Made by a program: the position numbers and the translations under genes
Assembly (NCBI GenBank): GCA_964403795.1
Contig: CAYOHP010000002.1
Coordinates: forward strand, 150,574 to 179,445
Length of the DNA: 28,872 bases
From: CAYOHP01 sp964403795 [NCBI: uncultured bacterium]
GTDB lineage: Bacteria > Muiribacteriota > UBA6191 > CAZXTJ01
Direction of reading: 5' to 3'
Part shown: one piece after another, positions 8,186 through 15,374 of the stretch
Numbering within the stretch: position 1 is the stretch's first letter
Layout: every line of letters starts with the position of its first letter
The notes under the pieces: generated by a model
Told to the model about the DNA's origin: nothing
The model's input: only the letters and a program-made list of their open reading frames with translations
Database searches by the model: none

Positions 8186-8435
8186 CCTCCGGACCAGCCC
8201 AGGCCCCCGCAGCGCCTCCCCCCGGTCGACGGGACAGGAGCGGACGCGCTTTCGCGACACTTGTGCCCCTGCTTCCTCCCGGTCTTCTTCGCCTCCCGGA
8301 CTCCGATCCCGCCGATGACCGGGACAAGGATGAGGTGGATCCTCGGCCGGGCCGCGGACCCTTCCTCCTCAACGACAAGAGGGCTCGCGACGAGGCCTAG
8401 GGCCGCGACGGGCCGGAGCACCCGGGAGGGTAGGG
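8186..8435. other. Intergenic region, 250 bp, upstream of the SLH porin
   Basis: The region separates the phospholipase D-like gene from the porin. I see no hairpin terminator and no strong promoter on the plus strand; CTAGGG near 8397-8402 could contribute to a -10 box. The Shine-Dalgarno GGAGGG of the porin sits at its right end. A minus-strand open frame (8167-8421, GTG start) fills most of it, but its third codon positions are less GC-rich than those of the real genes. Confidence 0.4.
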
Positions 8436-9971
8436 ATGTCTGTCGGAAACCGAAGCGTGGCGGCCTGCCTCGCGCTCCTGGTGAGCGCGTCGGCAGGATG
8501 GACCGCCGACATGTTCTCGGACGTGCCGCGAGGACACTGGGCCTACGACGCCATCGGGCGCGCCGTGGACGCCGGGGTCCTCGAGGGCGTCGACGGGAAG
8601 TTCATGGGCCAGAAGCTGATCACCCGCCACCAGATGGCGGTGATCGTCGCCAAGCTGCTGGATCGCATGGAGAAGGGCGGGGCGACCATGGCGACCAAGA
8701 TGCAGCCCCGCGACGTCGCCAACCTCGAGGCCCTGACGATCGAGTTCGCCGACGAACTGGCCCTGATGAACGTCAAGGTCAGCTCGCTCGAGGACGCCTT
8801 CGTCGAGCTCAAGAACTCGGTCGAGGCCCTCAAGGCGGGCCGGGTGGTGGAGGACCATCCCCACGGTCCCACCACCCAGTTCCGGGGGCTCCTCGCCGTC
8901 GGCCTGGTCTCCACCGACAACCTGACCCCGCCGGGCGCGACTCCTGCCCTCACCAGGTTCGCGGGCACCCCGAGCGACCTCTTCTTCACGGTTCCCCAGG
9001 CGTCGCTCTCGCTGGACATGGACCTCGGACAGGGCGTGGGCACCCACGTCCAGTTCGACTACGCCTCGGATGCCCCGGCCGGCGCAGCCGCAGCCGCGGT
9101 CCAGCTGAACGAGGCCTTCGTCACCTGGGACAACGGTCCCGGACCACTGGGCCTCAAGATCGGGCTCATGGCGCTCCCGTTCCAGAGCTGGGAGTACAAC
9201 GGCCCGCAGCGGACCCTGATGGACTCGATCACCCCCTCGGGGATCAACCGCTACTGGGAGGCACACCGGGTGGTGGGCCTCGAGGCGCAGAAGTCCGTGA
9301 ACCAGACCGCCGATTCCTGGCGCTGGCGTGCCGGGCTCTTCACCCAGAACGACAACACCGGCATCATCGGCGGCGGCCCGGCAGGCCGGTTCTACGGCCC
9401 CCTCCTGGCGACCTACAGCGATGCGCCGGTGAGCGGTTCCGGGACCACCGCCTTCGACAACTCGCCCGGCTACTACTTCGACCTCGAGTCGGGGAGCACC
9501 GGGCGGTTCGGATGGCGCCTCGGCTACTTCGACGTCGGCGGCGACAACGGGGCCACCGCACCCAACTTCGCCTCCAACGACGCCAGCGCCTTCCAGCTCG
9601 GCGGCTGGTTGCGCGGGGCCTCCTACATGGCCAAGGTACAGGCCCTGTTCGGCTCCGAGGACTTCGGGGCCGGCGCTACCAACTCGGACGACTGGACCGC
9701 CGCCAGCTTCTCGTTCCGCTACGACTGGCGGGAAGGTCGGAGCTTCTTCCTTCGCTACGACAGCTTCGACATCGACAACCAGGGAGCCGGCACCGGCGAC
9801 TTCCCCACCGGTGACCGGGCCGGGAACGCCCTGACCCTGGCCTACAACCACCAGGTCACGGACACCTCGCTGTTCCAGTTCGAGTACCTGGATCCCAGCG
9901 AGGACACCGCGGCGGGCACCTCGGACGTGAACGACACCTTGATCCAGGCCCGCTACAAGGTGTGGTGGTAG
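8436..9971 (+). CDS. S-layer-homology (SLH) domain porin, outer-membrane protein
   Basis: 511 aa. Residues 1-24 are a signal peptide (ending SASAGWTA). One SLH domain follows (about 25-75): MFSDVPRGHWAYDAIGRAV, GVLEGVDGKFMGQ, ITRHQMAVIVAKLL. A heptad-like helical stretch (about 90-135: NLEALTIEFADELALMNVKVSSLED) should form a coiled-coil stalk. The remainder alternates aromatic and polar residues as in a beta barrel, and the chain ends in ARYKVWW, an aromatic terminus typical of Bam substrates. Such SLH porins (the OmpM/SomA type) tether the outer membrane to the cell wall through the SLH domain and let small solutes through the barrel. Start supported by GGAGGG a few bases upstream. A strong hairpin lies just downstream. 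Confidence 0.85.
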   Translation: MSVGNRSVAACLALLVSASAGWTADMFSDVPRGHWAYDAIGRAVDAGVLEGVDGKFMGQKLITRHQMAVIVAKLLDRMEKGGATMATKMQPRDVANLEALTIEFADELALMNVKVSSLEDAFVELKNSVEALKAGRVVEDHPHGPTTQFRGLLAVGLVSTDNLTPPGATPALTRFAGTPSDLFFTVPQASLSLDMDLGQGVGTHVQFDYASDAPAGAAAAAVQLNEAFVTWDNGPGPLGLKIGLMALPFQSWEYNGPQRTLMDSITPSGINRYWEAHRVVGLEAQKSVNQTADSWRWRAGLFTQNDNTGIIGGGPAGRFYGPLLATYSDAPVSGSGTTAFDNSPGYYFDLESGSTGRFGWRLGYFDVGGDNGATAPNFASNDASAFQLGGWLRGASYMAKVQALFGSEDFGAGATNSDDWTAASFSFRYDWREGRSFFLRYDSFDIDNQGAGTGDFPTGDRAGNALTLAYNHQVTDTSLFQFEYLDPSEDTAAGTSDVNDTLIQARYKVWW

Positions 9972-9998
9972 GCCCTCTCCCCCGTTCCAAGACATCCC

Positions 9999-10030
9999 CG
10001 GACGACCCCGCCCACGGGCGGGGTCGTCCG
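9999..10030. terminator. Hairpin terminator between convergent genes
   Basis: A near-perfect inverted repeat: GGACGACCCCGCC (10000-10012), loop CACG, and GGCGGGGTCGTCC (10017-10029), extended by one C-G pair. There is no T-tract on either side, but the position between the porin stop (9971) and the opposing gene end (10069) and the stability of the stem suit a bidirectional terminator. Confidence 0.75.
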
Positions 10031-10068
10031 CGTCCCGGCGACCGACGCCCTCCCCGGACGGGCCCAGG

Positions 10069-10887
10069 TCACTTGGAGGAGGCGAGCTCCGCGTCGAGGC
10101 CGAGCACCAGCCATCCGCTGGGAGGGCTCTCCTGCCCGTGGAAGCCGACCAGGACGGCGCGGGCCCGGGCCACTCCGGTCCTGGGCAGTGCGATGCCGCC
10201 CCGGCAGGGATCGGTCGAGATCCACAGCCGGTGCCAGACACCCCGCAGGGGATGGGGAGCCACGTCGACGGTCCCGAGGCTGGTCCAGCGCATGACGCAC
10301 TCGACCTCGCAGCCCTCGAGCTCCTCGGGGGTCTCGGCCACCTCGGCTTCCACCCGGACCCAGGCGACCCCATCGGGGATGATGCCCTCGAGGAAGATCG
10401 GAGGATGCCCGAGCGACGCTCCGGGGACCTTGCCGATCTTCAGGCGAGGCGGCCGGCTCCAGGACCCGGCCCAGGCCGAGCCCCCGGGCAGCTTCCAGGT
10501 CCCGTCCAGGTCCTCGAGTTCCCTCGGCGAAAGGCTGACCCGATAGCGCCCCCGGGGCCGCAGGGGCGACCCCGATCGGAACACCAGCAGGCGGGAGTGG
10601 GCTTCGACCACTTCCCTCTCGGGCACCCTTCGCATGGCTACTGGACTCCCGCCCCTGGCCGGCGCCACCTCGAGTTCCAGTTCGTCGGCCATCGCCGCCC
10701 GAGCCTCGGGATCGCCACCCGAGAGGCGGAGCGCCATCAGTCCCGCATGGGAACGATCCGGAGGCAGCACCCACTCGCCAACCACCGGGCCGCAGGCGGG
10801 AAGTTCCGCTCCAGAGGCCGCGACCAGGCAGGTGCCGAGCGTGGCGCCCAGACATGCGAAACGACGGACCCGGGATCGATGGAACAT
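10069..10887 (-). CDS. Secreted protein of unknown function
   Basis: 272 aa. I chose the ATG at 10887 because a signal peptide follows at once (basic MFHRSRVRRF, then ACLGATLGTCLVAASGA) and a good promoter ends 10 bases upstream; the in-frame ATG at 10926 lies on the -35 box and would add only a basic, low-quality extension. The mature part looks like beta-rich domains: GLMALRLSGGDPEARAAMADELELEV, a block RPRGRYRVSLSPREL and a region AWVRVEAEVAE with a Cys pair (EGCEVECV). No family is recognised. It sits 55 bp downstream of the decarboxylase gene on the same strand with its own promoter, and ends at the shared hairpin. Probably periplasmic or outer-membrane-exposed; function unknown. Confidence 0.7.
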   Translation of the reverse strand: MFHRSRVRRFACLGATLGTCLVAASGAELPACGPVVGEWVLPPDRSHAGLMALRLSGGDPEARAAMADELELEVAPARGGSPVAMRRVPEREVVEAHSRLLVFRSGSPLRPRGRYRVSLSPRELEDLDGTWKLPGGSAWAGSWSRPPRLKIGKVPGASLGHPPIFLEGIIPDGVAWVRVEAEVAETPEELEGCEVECVMRWTSLGTVDVAPHPLRGVWHRLWISTDPCRGGIALPRTGVARARAVLVGFHGQESPPSGWLVLGLDAELASSK

Positions 10888-10897
10888 GGAGTCCCGG

Positions 10898-10926
10898 AAC
10901 CTAGCACCGGCAGCCCGGGCGCGCAA
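10898..10926 (-). promoter_or_regulatory. Promoter of the secreted-protein gene (TTGCGC - 17 bp - TAGGTT)
   Basis: On the minus strand, -35 TTGCGC (10926-10921) and -10 TAGGTT (10903-10898) are separated by 17 bases, with TGC just before the -10. The ATG at 10887 is only 10 bases past the -10, so the leader would be about 3 bases. This is one of the two promoters here with a recognisable -35. Confidence 0.6.
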
Positions 10927-10942
10927 CGGAACCGTCGGCCCG

Positions 10943-12403
10943 TCAGCGGGGAAGCTCTCCGCCCCGGACCGCGCACCCGGCCACCGCTTCCTCCACCAGC
11001 TCGATCAGCCGCGCCACATGGCGGTCCCGGGTCCAGGTCTGCCCGATCGAGACCCGCAGCGCCAGGCGCCCCTCCAGCCTGGTATGGGTCAGGTACGCCT
11101 CCCCGCTGGCCCGGATCCGGTCGAGGATCTCCCGGTTGGTCCTCTCCAGCGTCGCCTCGTCGTCGAGGCCAGGGGGGTGCCATCGGAAACAGATCGTCTG
11201 GAACGGGACCGGAGCCAGCTTCTCGAGGTCGGGACGCCCGTCCACGAAGCTCTCGAAGCGCCGTGCCAACGCCAGATGGGCACGCAGCTGGGCACGCAGC
11301 CCGGAGAGCCCGTGGTAGCGGAGGACGAACCAGAGCTTGAGCGACCGGAAGCGGCGGCCCAGGGCGATCCCCCAGTCCTTGAAGTGGGTCACCGCCCCGT
11401 CGGTCCCGGTGCGCAGGTACTCCGGATGCGCCCCGAAGGTCTCCTGCAGCGCGAGCGGGTCGCGGACGAAGTAGGCCGAGCAATCGAAGTTGGTGAACAG
11501 CCACTTGTGGGGGTTCAGCACCAGGCTGTCCACCCGGTCGATGCCCTGGAAGTGCTGGGCCAGCTCGGGGAGGATGGCGGCGGAACCGGCCAGGGCCGCG
11601 TCCACGTGGAGCCAGAGACGGTAGCGGGCGGCGACCTCGGCCAGCGACGCGATCGGGTCGACCGCGGTCGAGCTGGTGGTGCCGATGGTGGCGACCACCG
11701 CGCAGGGGACACTTCCGGCAGAGAGGTCCTCCTCGATCCGCGTCTCCAGGGCGTCCGGGCGCATGGCGCGCGCGGAGTCCACGGCCACCAGACGCACGCC
11801 GTCGTCGCCGAAGCCGGCGATCCTGGCCGCCTTGGCCACCGAGGAATGGGCCTCGGAGCTGGTGTAGACCGTCAGGCGGCCGCCACCTGCGAGACCCTGG
11901 CGGTTCCCGCCTCCCCGCGTGCTCCGCTCCCGGGCGGTGAGCAGTGCGACCAGGGTACTGACGCTGGCGGTGTCCTGGATCACGCCTCGGAATTCGCCGG
12001 GGAGTCCGATGGCCTGGCGCAGCCAGTCCATCACCGTGATCTCCAGCTCGGTCGAGGCCGGGCAGGTCTCCCAAAGCATGCCGTTGGTGTTGAGACCGGC
12101 CGAGACCAGCTCGCCCAGGATCCCCGGACCCGAGGCGTTGGACGGGAAGTAGGCGAAGAACCCGGGATGGCTCCAATGGGTGACTCCGGGCAGGATCACC
12201 CGGTCGAGATCGGCGAGGACCGCCTCGAAGTCCTCGCCGTCCTCGGGCGGCGACGCGGGAAGCTCGGCCCGGATGGCCCCCGGCTCGACCCGGGAGAGCA
12301 CCGGGAGGGTCTCGACCCTTTCCATGTAGGCGGCGATCCACTCGATCAACCGGTGCCCGTGCTTCCGGAACTCGTCGGGGGACATGGGACGATCGTGGTT
12401 CAT
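10943..12403 (-). CDS. PLP-dependent group II decarboxylase (aromatic-L-amino-acid decarboxylase family)
   Basis: 486 aa, usual length for the family. Diagnostic blocks: THWSHPGFFAYFPSNASGPGILGEL, then MLWETCPASTELEITVMDWL near residue 110-130, HVDAALAGSA with the Asp that contacts the PLP ring nitrogen, and NPHKWLF with the PLP-binding K300. Family members decarboxylate DOPA, tyrosine, tryptophan, phenylalanine or glutamate-like amino acids to amines or related products in the cytoplasm; the aromatic-amino-acid branch is the closest by motif, but the exact substrate cannot be read. The ATG at 12403 lies 6 bases after a TAGACT -10 box with no Shine-Dalgarno, so the mRNA should be leaderless. 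Divergent from the MMACHC-like gene with 26 bp between start codons. Confidence 0.88.
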   Translation of the reverse strand: MNHDRPMSPDEFRKHGHRLIEWIAAYMERVETLPVLSRVEPGAIRAELPASPPEDGEDFEAVLADLDRVILPGVTHWSHPGFFAYFPSNASGPGILGELVSAGLNTNGMLWETCPASTELEITVMDWLRQAIGLPGEFRGVIQDTASVSTLVALLTARERSTRGGGNRQGLAGGGRLTVYTSSEAHSSVAKAARIAGFGDDGVRLVAVDSARAMRPDALETRIEEDLSAGSVPCAVVATIGTTSSTAVDPIASLAEVAARYRLWLHVDAALAGSAAILPELAQHFQGIDRVDSLVLNPHKWLFTNFDCSAYFVRDPLALQETFGAHPEYLRTGTDGAVTHFKDWGIALGRRFRSLKLWFVLRYHGLSGLRAQLRAHLALARRFESFVDGRPDLEKLAPVPFQTICFRWHPPGLDDEATLERTNREILDRIRASGEAYLTHTRLEGRLALRVSIGQTWTRDRHVARLIELVEEAVAGCAVRGGELPR

Positions 12404-12409
12404 TCGATC

Positions 12410-12415
12410 AGTCTA
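12410..12415 (-). promoter_or_regulatory. Leaderless -10 box (TAGACT) for the decarboxylase gene
   Basis: TAGACT on the minus strand ends 6 bases before the ATG at 12403, the spacing that puts transcription start at the start codon. Any -35 would lie inside the coding region of the divergent gene; none is obvious. Confidence 0.55.
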
Positions 12416-12416
12416 G

Positions 12417-12422
12417 TACCCT
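12417..12422 (+). promoter_or_regulatory. Leaderless -10 box (TACCCT) for the MMACHC-like gene
   Basis: TACCCT ends 7 bases before the ATG at 12430 and no Shine-Dalgarno intervenes. One base separates it from the opposing TAGACT box. Confidence 0.55.
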
Positions 12423-12429
12423 CGGCCCC

Positions 12430-13164
12430 ATGGAACCGTCGGCCCCCGCGCACTCCCTCCAATCGGAGCTGATGAGGCTGACGGCGCTCCTCTCCCCTTT
12501 CGGGCTCGATCACCTCGCAGCCCTCAGGGTGGGGACCTACAACGCTTCGGTCGAGCCGGAATGGCGACTCCCCGATCTCGGAGACCCCGACCATGCCGTG
12601 GTCGCGGTCGGATCGTCCCGGGCCCTGTGGCCCGCCTTCCTGGCCGAACTCCGACGCCGCCCCGGGCGCCTCGACGGCCCCGACCCGCTCGACACCTGGC
12701 TGGCCGAGACCGTGGGCGCAGCCGCCGATCGACTCGGGATCGCCCACGAACTCCGGCTCTCCCACGAGGCCCCTCCCCGGCGCTTCGCGGCCCAGCGCCT
12801 CGCCCACCTGGCGGGTCTCGCCCACCTTGGCCCGGCCCATCTCTCGATCCATCCGGAGCTCGGTCCCTGGATCGCGATCCGAGCCGCGCTGGTCCTGGCC
12901 GTGCCCGGGCCGGAGGCGCCGCCGGCCGCGCCCGATCCATGTACTCCCTGCTCCCGACCCTGCCTCGACCGGCTGGCGGAGGCAACCTCCTCGACCCACC
13001 CTCCCGGATCCCGGGAGGTCCGCGCCCGGTGGCGGGACTGGCTGGCGGTACGGGACGCCTGTCCGATCGGAGTGCCGAACCGGTACCCGGACCGACAGAT
13101 CGCCTACCACTACACCGGGGACAGGGATCGACTGCGCGACGCCCTCGAGGACGACGCCAGCTGA
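12430..13164 (+). CDS. MMACHC (CblC)-like cobalamin-processing protein with added cysteines
   Basis: 244 aa, aligning from memory along most of human MMACHC: LSPFGLDHLAALRVGTYN with CPFGFEVYPFQVAWYN; PPRRFAAQRLAHLAGLAHLG with the [20 protein letters not shown] block; H141 in HPELGPWIAIRAALVL with HPRFGGWFAIRGVVLL; and WRDWLAVRDA...YPDRQIAYHY with HWRDWTYRDA...YSEEQKAYF. MMACHC binds cobalamins, removes the upper ligand using glutathione or flavin, and passes the cofactor on. Unlike the human protein it has C171-x2-C174-x3-C178 and C211 (ACPIG), a possible metal or Fe-S site reminiscent of the QueG and reductive-dehalogenase relatives. Leaderless start. Its last 55 bp overlap the end of the convergent oxidoreductase gene. 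The B12 role is inferred. Confidence 0.72.
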   Translation: MEPSAPAHSLQSELMRLTALLSPFGLDHLAALRVGTYNASVEPEWRLPDLGDPDHAVVAVGSSRALWPAFLAELRRRPGRLDGPDPLDTWLAETVGAAADRLGIAHELRLSHEAPPRRFAAQRLAHLAGLAHLGPAHLSIHPELGPWIAIRAALVLAVPGPEAPPAAPDPCTPCSRPCLDRLAEATSSTHPPGSREVRARWRDWLAVRDACPIGVPNRYPDRQIAYHYTGDRDRLRDALEDDAS

Positions 13165-14213
13165 GAGACTGGGACCCAGCCCCGGGGAGCGGCCCCGCCC
13201 GGATCCCGATGGAGCCGGATCCCCCGGGTCGCCAGCGCCGGCAGCACTCCCCCGAGCCAGGACCAGGGCTCGCGCCAGACCCCCGGAGCCGGCGGGGAGC
13301 GGTCCCGGGCCAGGGCCTCGGCGGCCAGGGCCGCAGGCATCACGGCGGTGAGGTGCGAGTCCCGGCCTCCTCCCAGGAGTGCGAGACGCGCCTCCCGGCC
13401 TTCCCCGTCCTCGATCCGGTAGCCGATCGCCCCCTCGCGTGCCCCCAGGACGCGTACCAACGGCAGGAACCAGGGTGCGACCGTGGCCGCCCCCGGCAGG
13501 GGCCCCACCGCGCCGAGCAGTCGATCGAATCCGTCGGACCGGGAAGTGGCCCGCATGGTCACGGTGTCGATCCCCGGGAAGAACCGGGGAATCAGGACCG
13601 AATCGGCCGTCTCGAAGAGGCGCCCGGTCACCGGACCCACCGGATCCGGGAAGCCGAAGCCGCGCGGTGAGGACCAGCCGCGGACCCGGGTGAGCCGTCC
13701 ACCCTGGTGTACCGCGATCGGCGACGCCACCGAACCGAGCAGCGAGAGCCCGGTCCCGGTCCTGGCCGTGTAGGCGGTCGCAGGGGCCAGCCAGGTCTCG
13801 AAGCGGTGCGGAGAACCGAGACCGGCAGCCTCGAGCACCGCCAAGGACACCGCACTCACGGTGCTCGCCGCCGGGAGCAGCACCCGGCCCCGGGCGGCGG
13901 CCTCGCGATCGAAGGCCAGCAGGCGCCCCACATGGGCCACCGAGTCCGCCAGGTCGATCAGGTCGAAGCCGATCCGGAGTGCCGCTTCCGCCAGGCAGGC
14001 GCTCCTCGCCTGGAAGGGCCCGCAGGCGTCCACCACCACGTCCCCGGGCCGGAGCACCGCCGCGATCAACCCGGGATCCTCGACATCGAGAACCAGGTCG
14101 GCGGCCCCGATACCGCGGGCCGCGGTCCGACAGGCCACGCCCCGGCTCCCGAGCAGACCGGCCACCTCGCTGCCGAAGAGGCCCCGGGCTCCCGCCACCA
14201 CCACTCGCCTCAT
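13110..14213 (-). CDS. Saccharopine-dehydrogenase-like NAD(P)-binding oxidoreductase
   Basis: 367 aa. The N-terminal Rossmann fold is clear: MRRVVVAGARGLFGSEVAGLLGSRG with GxxGxxG, then VLRPGDVVVDACGPFQ and DLIDLADS, the pattern of the Sacchrp_dh_NADP domain. These proteins are cytoplasmic dehydrogenases or reductases of varied substrate, from saccharopine to lipids; the true substrate is unknown. The ATG at 14213 overlaps the TGA of the upstream membrane protein as ATGA, so the two are coupled. The last 18 codons are antisense to the end of the MMACHC-like gene (13110-13164) and are Ser/Arg-rich, perhaps a recent extension caused by loss of an earlier stop. Confidence 0.8.
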   Translation of the reverse strand: MRRVVVAGARGLFGSEVAGLLGSRGVACRTAARGIGAADLVLDVEDPGLIAAVLRPGDVVVDACGPFQARSACLAEAALRIGFDLIDLADSVAHVGRLLAFDREAAARGRVLLPAASTVSAVSLAVLEAAGLGSPHRFETWLAPATAYTARTGTGLSLLGSVASPIAVHQGGRLTRVRGWSSPRGFGFPDPVGPVTGRLFETADSVLIPRFFPGIDTVTMRATSRSDGFDRLLGAVGPLPGAATVAPWFLPLVRVLGAREGAIGYRIEDGEGREARLALLGGGRDSHLTAVMPAALAAEALARDRSPPAPGVWREPWSWLGGVLPALATRGIRLHRDPGGAAPRGWVPVSQLASSSRASRSRSLSPV

Positions 14214-15343
14214 GCCAGCTCGGACTCCAGGCGCCAGCAGAAGCCCGTGAAGCCGGCGAGCATCGCCGCGGTCGAAACCGCCATGGCCCCGGTAGGTCCC
14301 GAGAGACCGGCCGCCGCCAGCCCGAGACCTCCGGCCCACCCGGTCCACGCCAGGACCCGCGAGGTCGACGACAGGCCCGGCGTGAGCCGGGTCATCCCGA
14401 TGCAGGCCACCGTGTAGAGGCCGTTGGCCACGGTGGCGCTGGCCACCGTCGCCCAGGGTGCGATCTCCGGCATGGCCTCGGGATACCAGCCGATGTAGAG
14501 CGAATCCATGAAGAGGTCGACCAGCAGGCCCGCAGCGGCCACCAGGAAGGCCATCTGGGCTGCGCCCTGGCGCGCCAGGCGAGCCCCCCACCAGGCCAGG
14601 CAGCCCATCAGGCTGAGGGCGGCGAGCATCCAGACCGACCAACCGAGCACCCAGGCGAACCGGTGCTCCGCCACGAAGGCCATGCGCTCCGGGATCGAGG
14701 GGACCATCTCGGTCCCGCCCTGCATGGCGACCAGCAGCAGACCGGCAGCCGCCACATGGATCCCGGCACAGATCCGGGGAGCGTGGGCGCACAGCCGGTC
14801 GGCAACCCTCGTGCCTTCGAGCAGGAAGAGTCCGAAGGGGATCCACCAGAGCACATCGTTGAAGGTGTTGAGCAGGATCGCCCGGCTCGACCACTCCCCG
14901 GTGGCGATCCCCCCGACCATGCCGATCGGACCGAGCACCTTGCCGAGCAGGCCGATGGCGATCAAGGGGCGGGCCCTGGAGAGGTCCCAGGCGGAGAGCA
15001 GGTAGAGGAGCCCGTAGACGCCCACGATCATGCCGATGCAAGCGAAGAGCGACGGGTAGTTGGGGATCGGCTGCCGGGTGGCCACGAAGAAGGCCGAGGG
15101 GAAGAGGCCGGCGGCGACCCCGAACCCGAGGTTGTAGAGACCGGCGAGGACGAAGACCAGGCGGTACCAGGAAGCCCGCACGGGGTCGAGGGCTGGGGTT
15201 TCGAGGAGGTTCACGCCGGCATCGAGCCAGAACCAGGGACCCGGAGCAAGCGGACGATCCTTGCGCGGGACCGAGCGACGACGTGTCGAGGCCGGAAGAC
15301 TTCCGGCCACGGGGATCTCGCAGGTTGGCAACTCAGTTGTCAT
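14210..15343 (-). CDS. Polytopic membrane protein of unknown function
   Basis: 377 aa from the ATG at 15343, with about ten membrane segments starting near residue 60 (YRLVFVLAGLYNLGFGVAAGL). The stretch PNYPSLFACIGMIVGVYGLLYLL...LIAIGLLGKVLGPIGMVGG, then NDVLWWIPF, recurs in small four-helix membrane proteins of many bacteria without known function; here a second half with about six more helices is attached. The first 43 residues are polar, Arg/Pro-rich and not membrane-like, and no properly spaced Shine-Dalgarno precedes the ATG. A GTG at 15310 (GCGAG upstream) or 15214 could be the true start, in which case the palindrome at 15290-15308 would lie at or before the start. Coupled by ATGA to the oxidoreductase. 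Confidence 0.7.
   Translation of the reverse strand: MTTELPTCEIPVAGSLPASTRRRSVPRKDRPLAPGPWFWLDAGVNLLETPALDPVRASWYRLVFVLAGLYNLGFGVAAGLFPSAFFVATRQPIPNYPSLFACIGMIVGVYGLLYLLSAWDLSRARPLIAIGLLGKVLGPIGMVGGIATGEWSSRAILLNTFNDVLWWIPFGLFLLEGTRVADRLCAHAPRICAGIHVAAAGLLLVAMQGGTEMVPSIPERMAFVAEHRFAWVLGWSVWMLAALSLMGCLAWWGARLARQGAAQMAFLVAAAGLLVDLFMDSLYIGWYPEAMPEIAPWATVASATVANGLYTVACIGMTRLTPGLSSTSRVLAWTGWAGGLGLAAAGLSGPTGAMAVSTAAMLAGFTGFCWRLESELA
15290..15308. repeat. Perfect 19-bp palindrome, candidate operator
   Basis: GGCCGGAAGACTTCCGGCC: two 9-base arms around a central A. It lies 66 bp upstream of the glycosyltransferase ATG and within the uncertain N-terminal part of the divergent membrane protein gene. 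Its size and symmetry fit a dimeric regulator site, or alternatively a short transcript hairpin. Confidence 0.45.
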
Positions 15344-15374
15344 TCTCCGCGACACGATCCCCGAGGAGGCGGCG

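Noticed and set aside
6362-8260. A 632-codon minus-strand open frame over the phospholipase D-like gene
   Set aside because: Shadow of a real gene: the opposite strand has a signal peptide and HKD motifs, this one has none.
8167-8421. 84-codon minus-strand ORF in the gap before the SLH porin, with a TACCCT box five bases before its GTG
   Set aside because: Promoter spacing is suggestive, but third codon positions are less GC-rich than in the real genes, no motif is seen, and the end overlaps the phospholipase D-like gene. Not supported enough to call.
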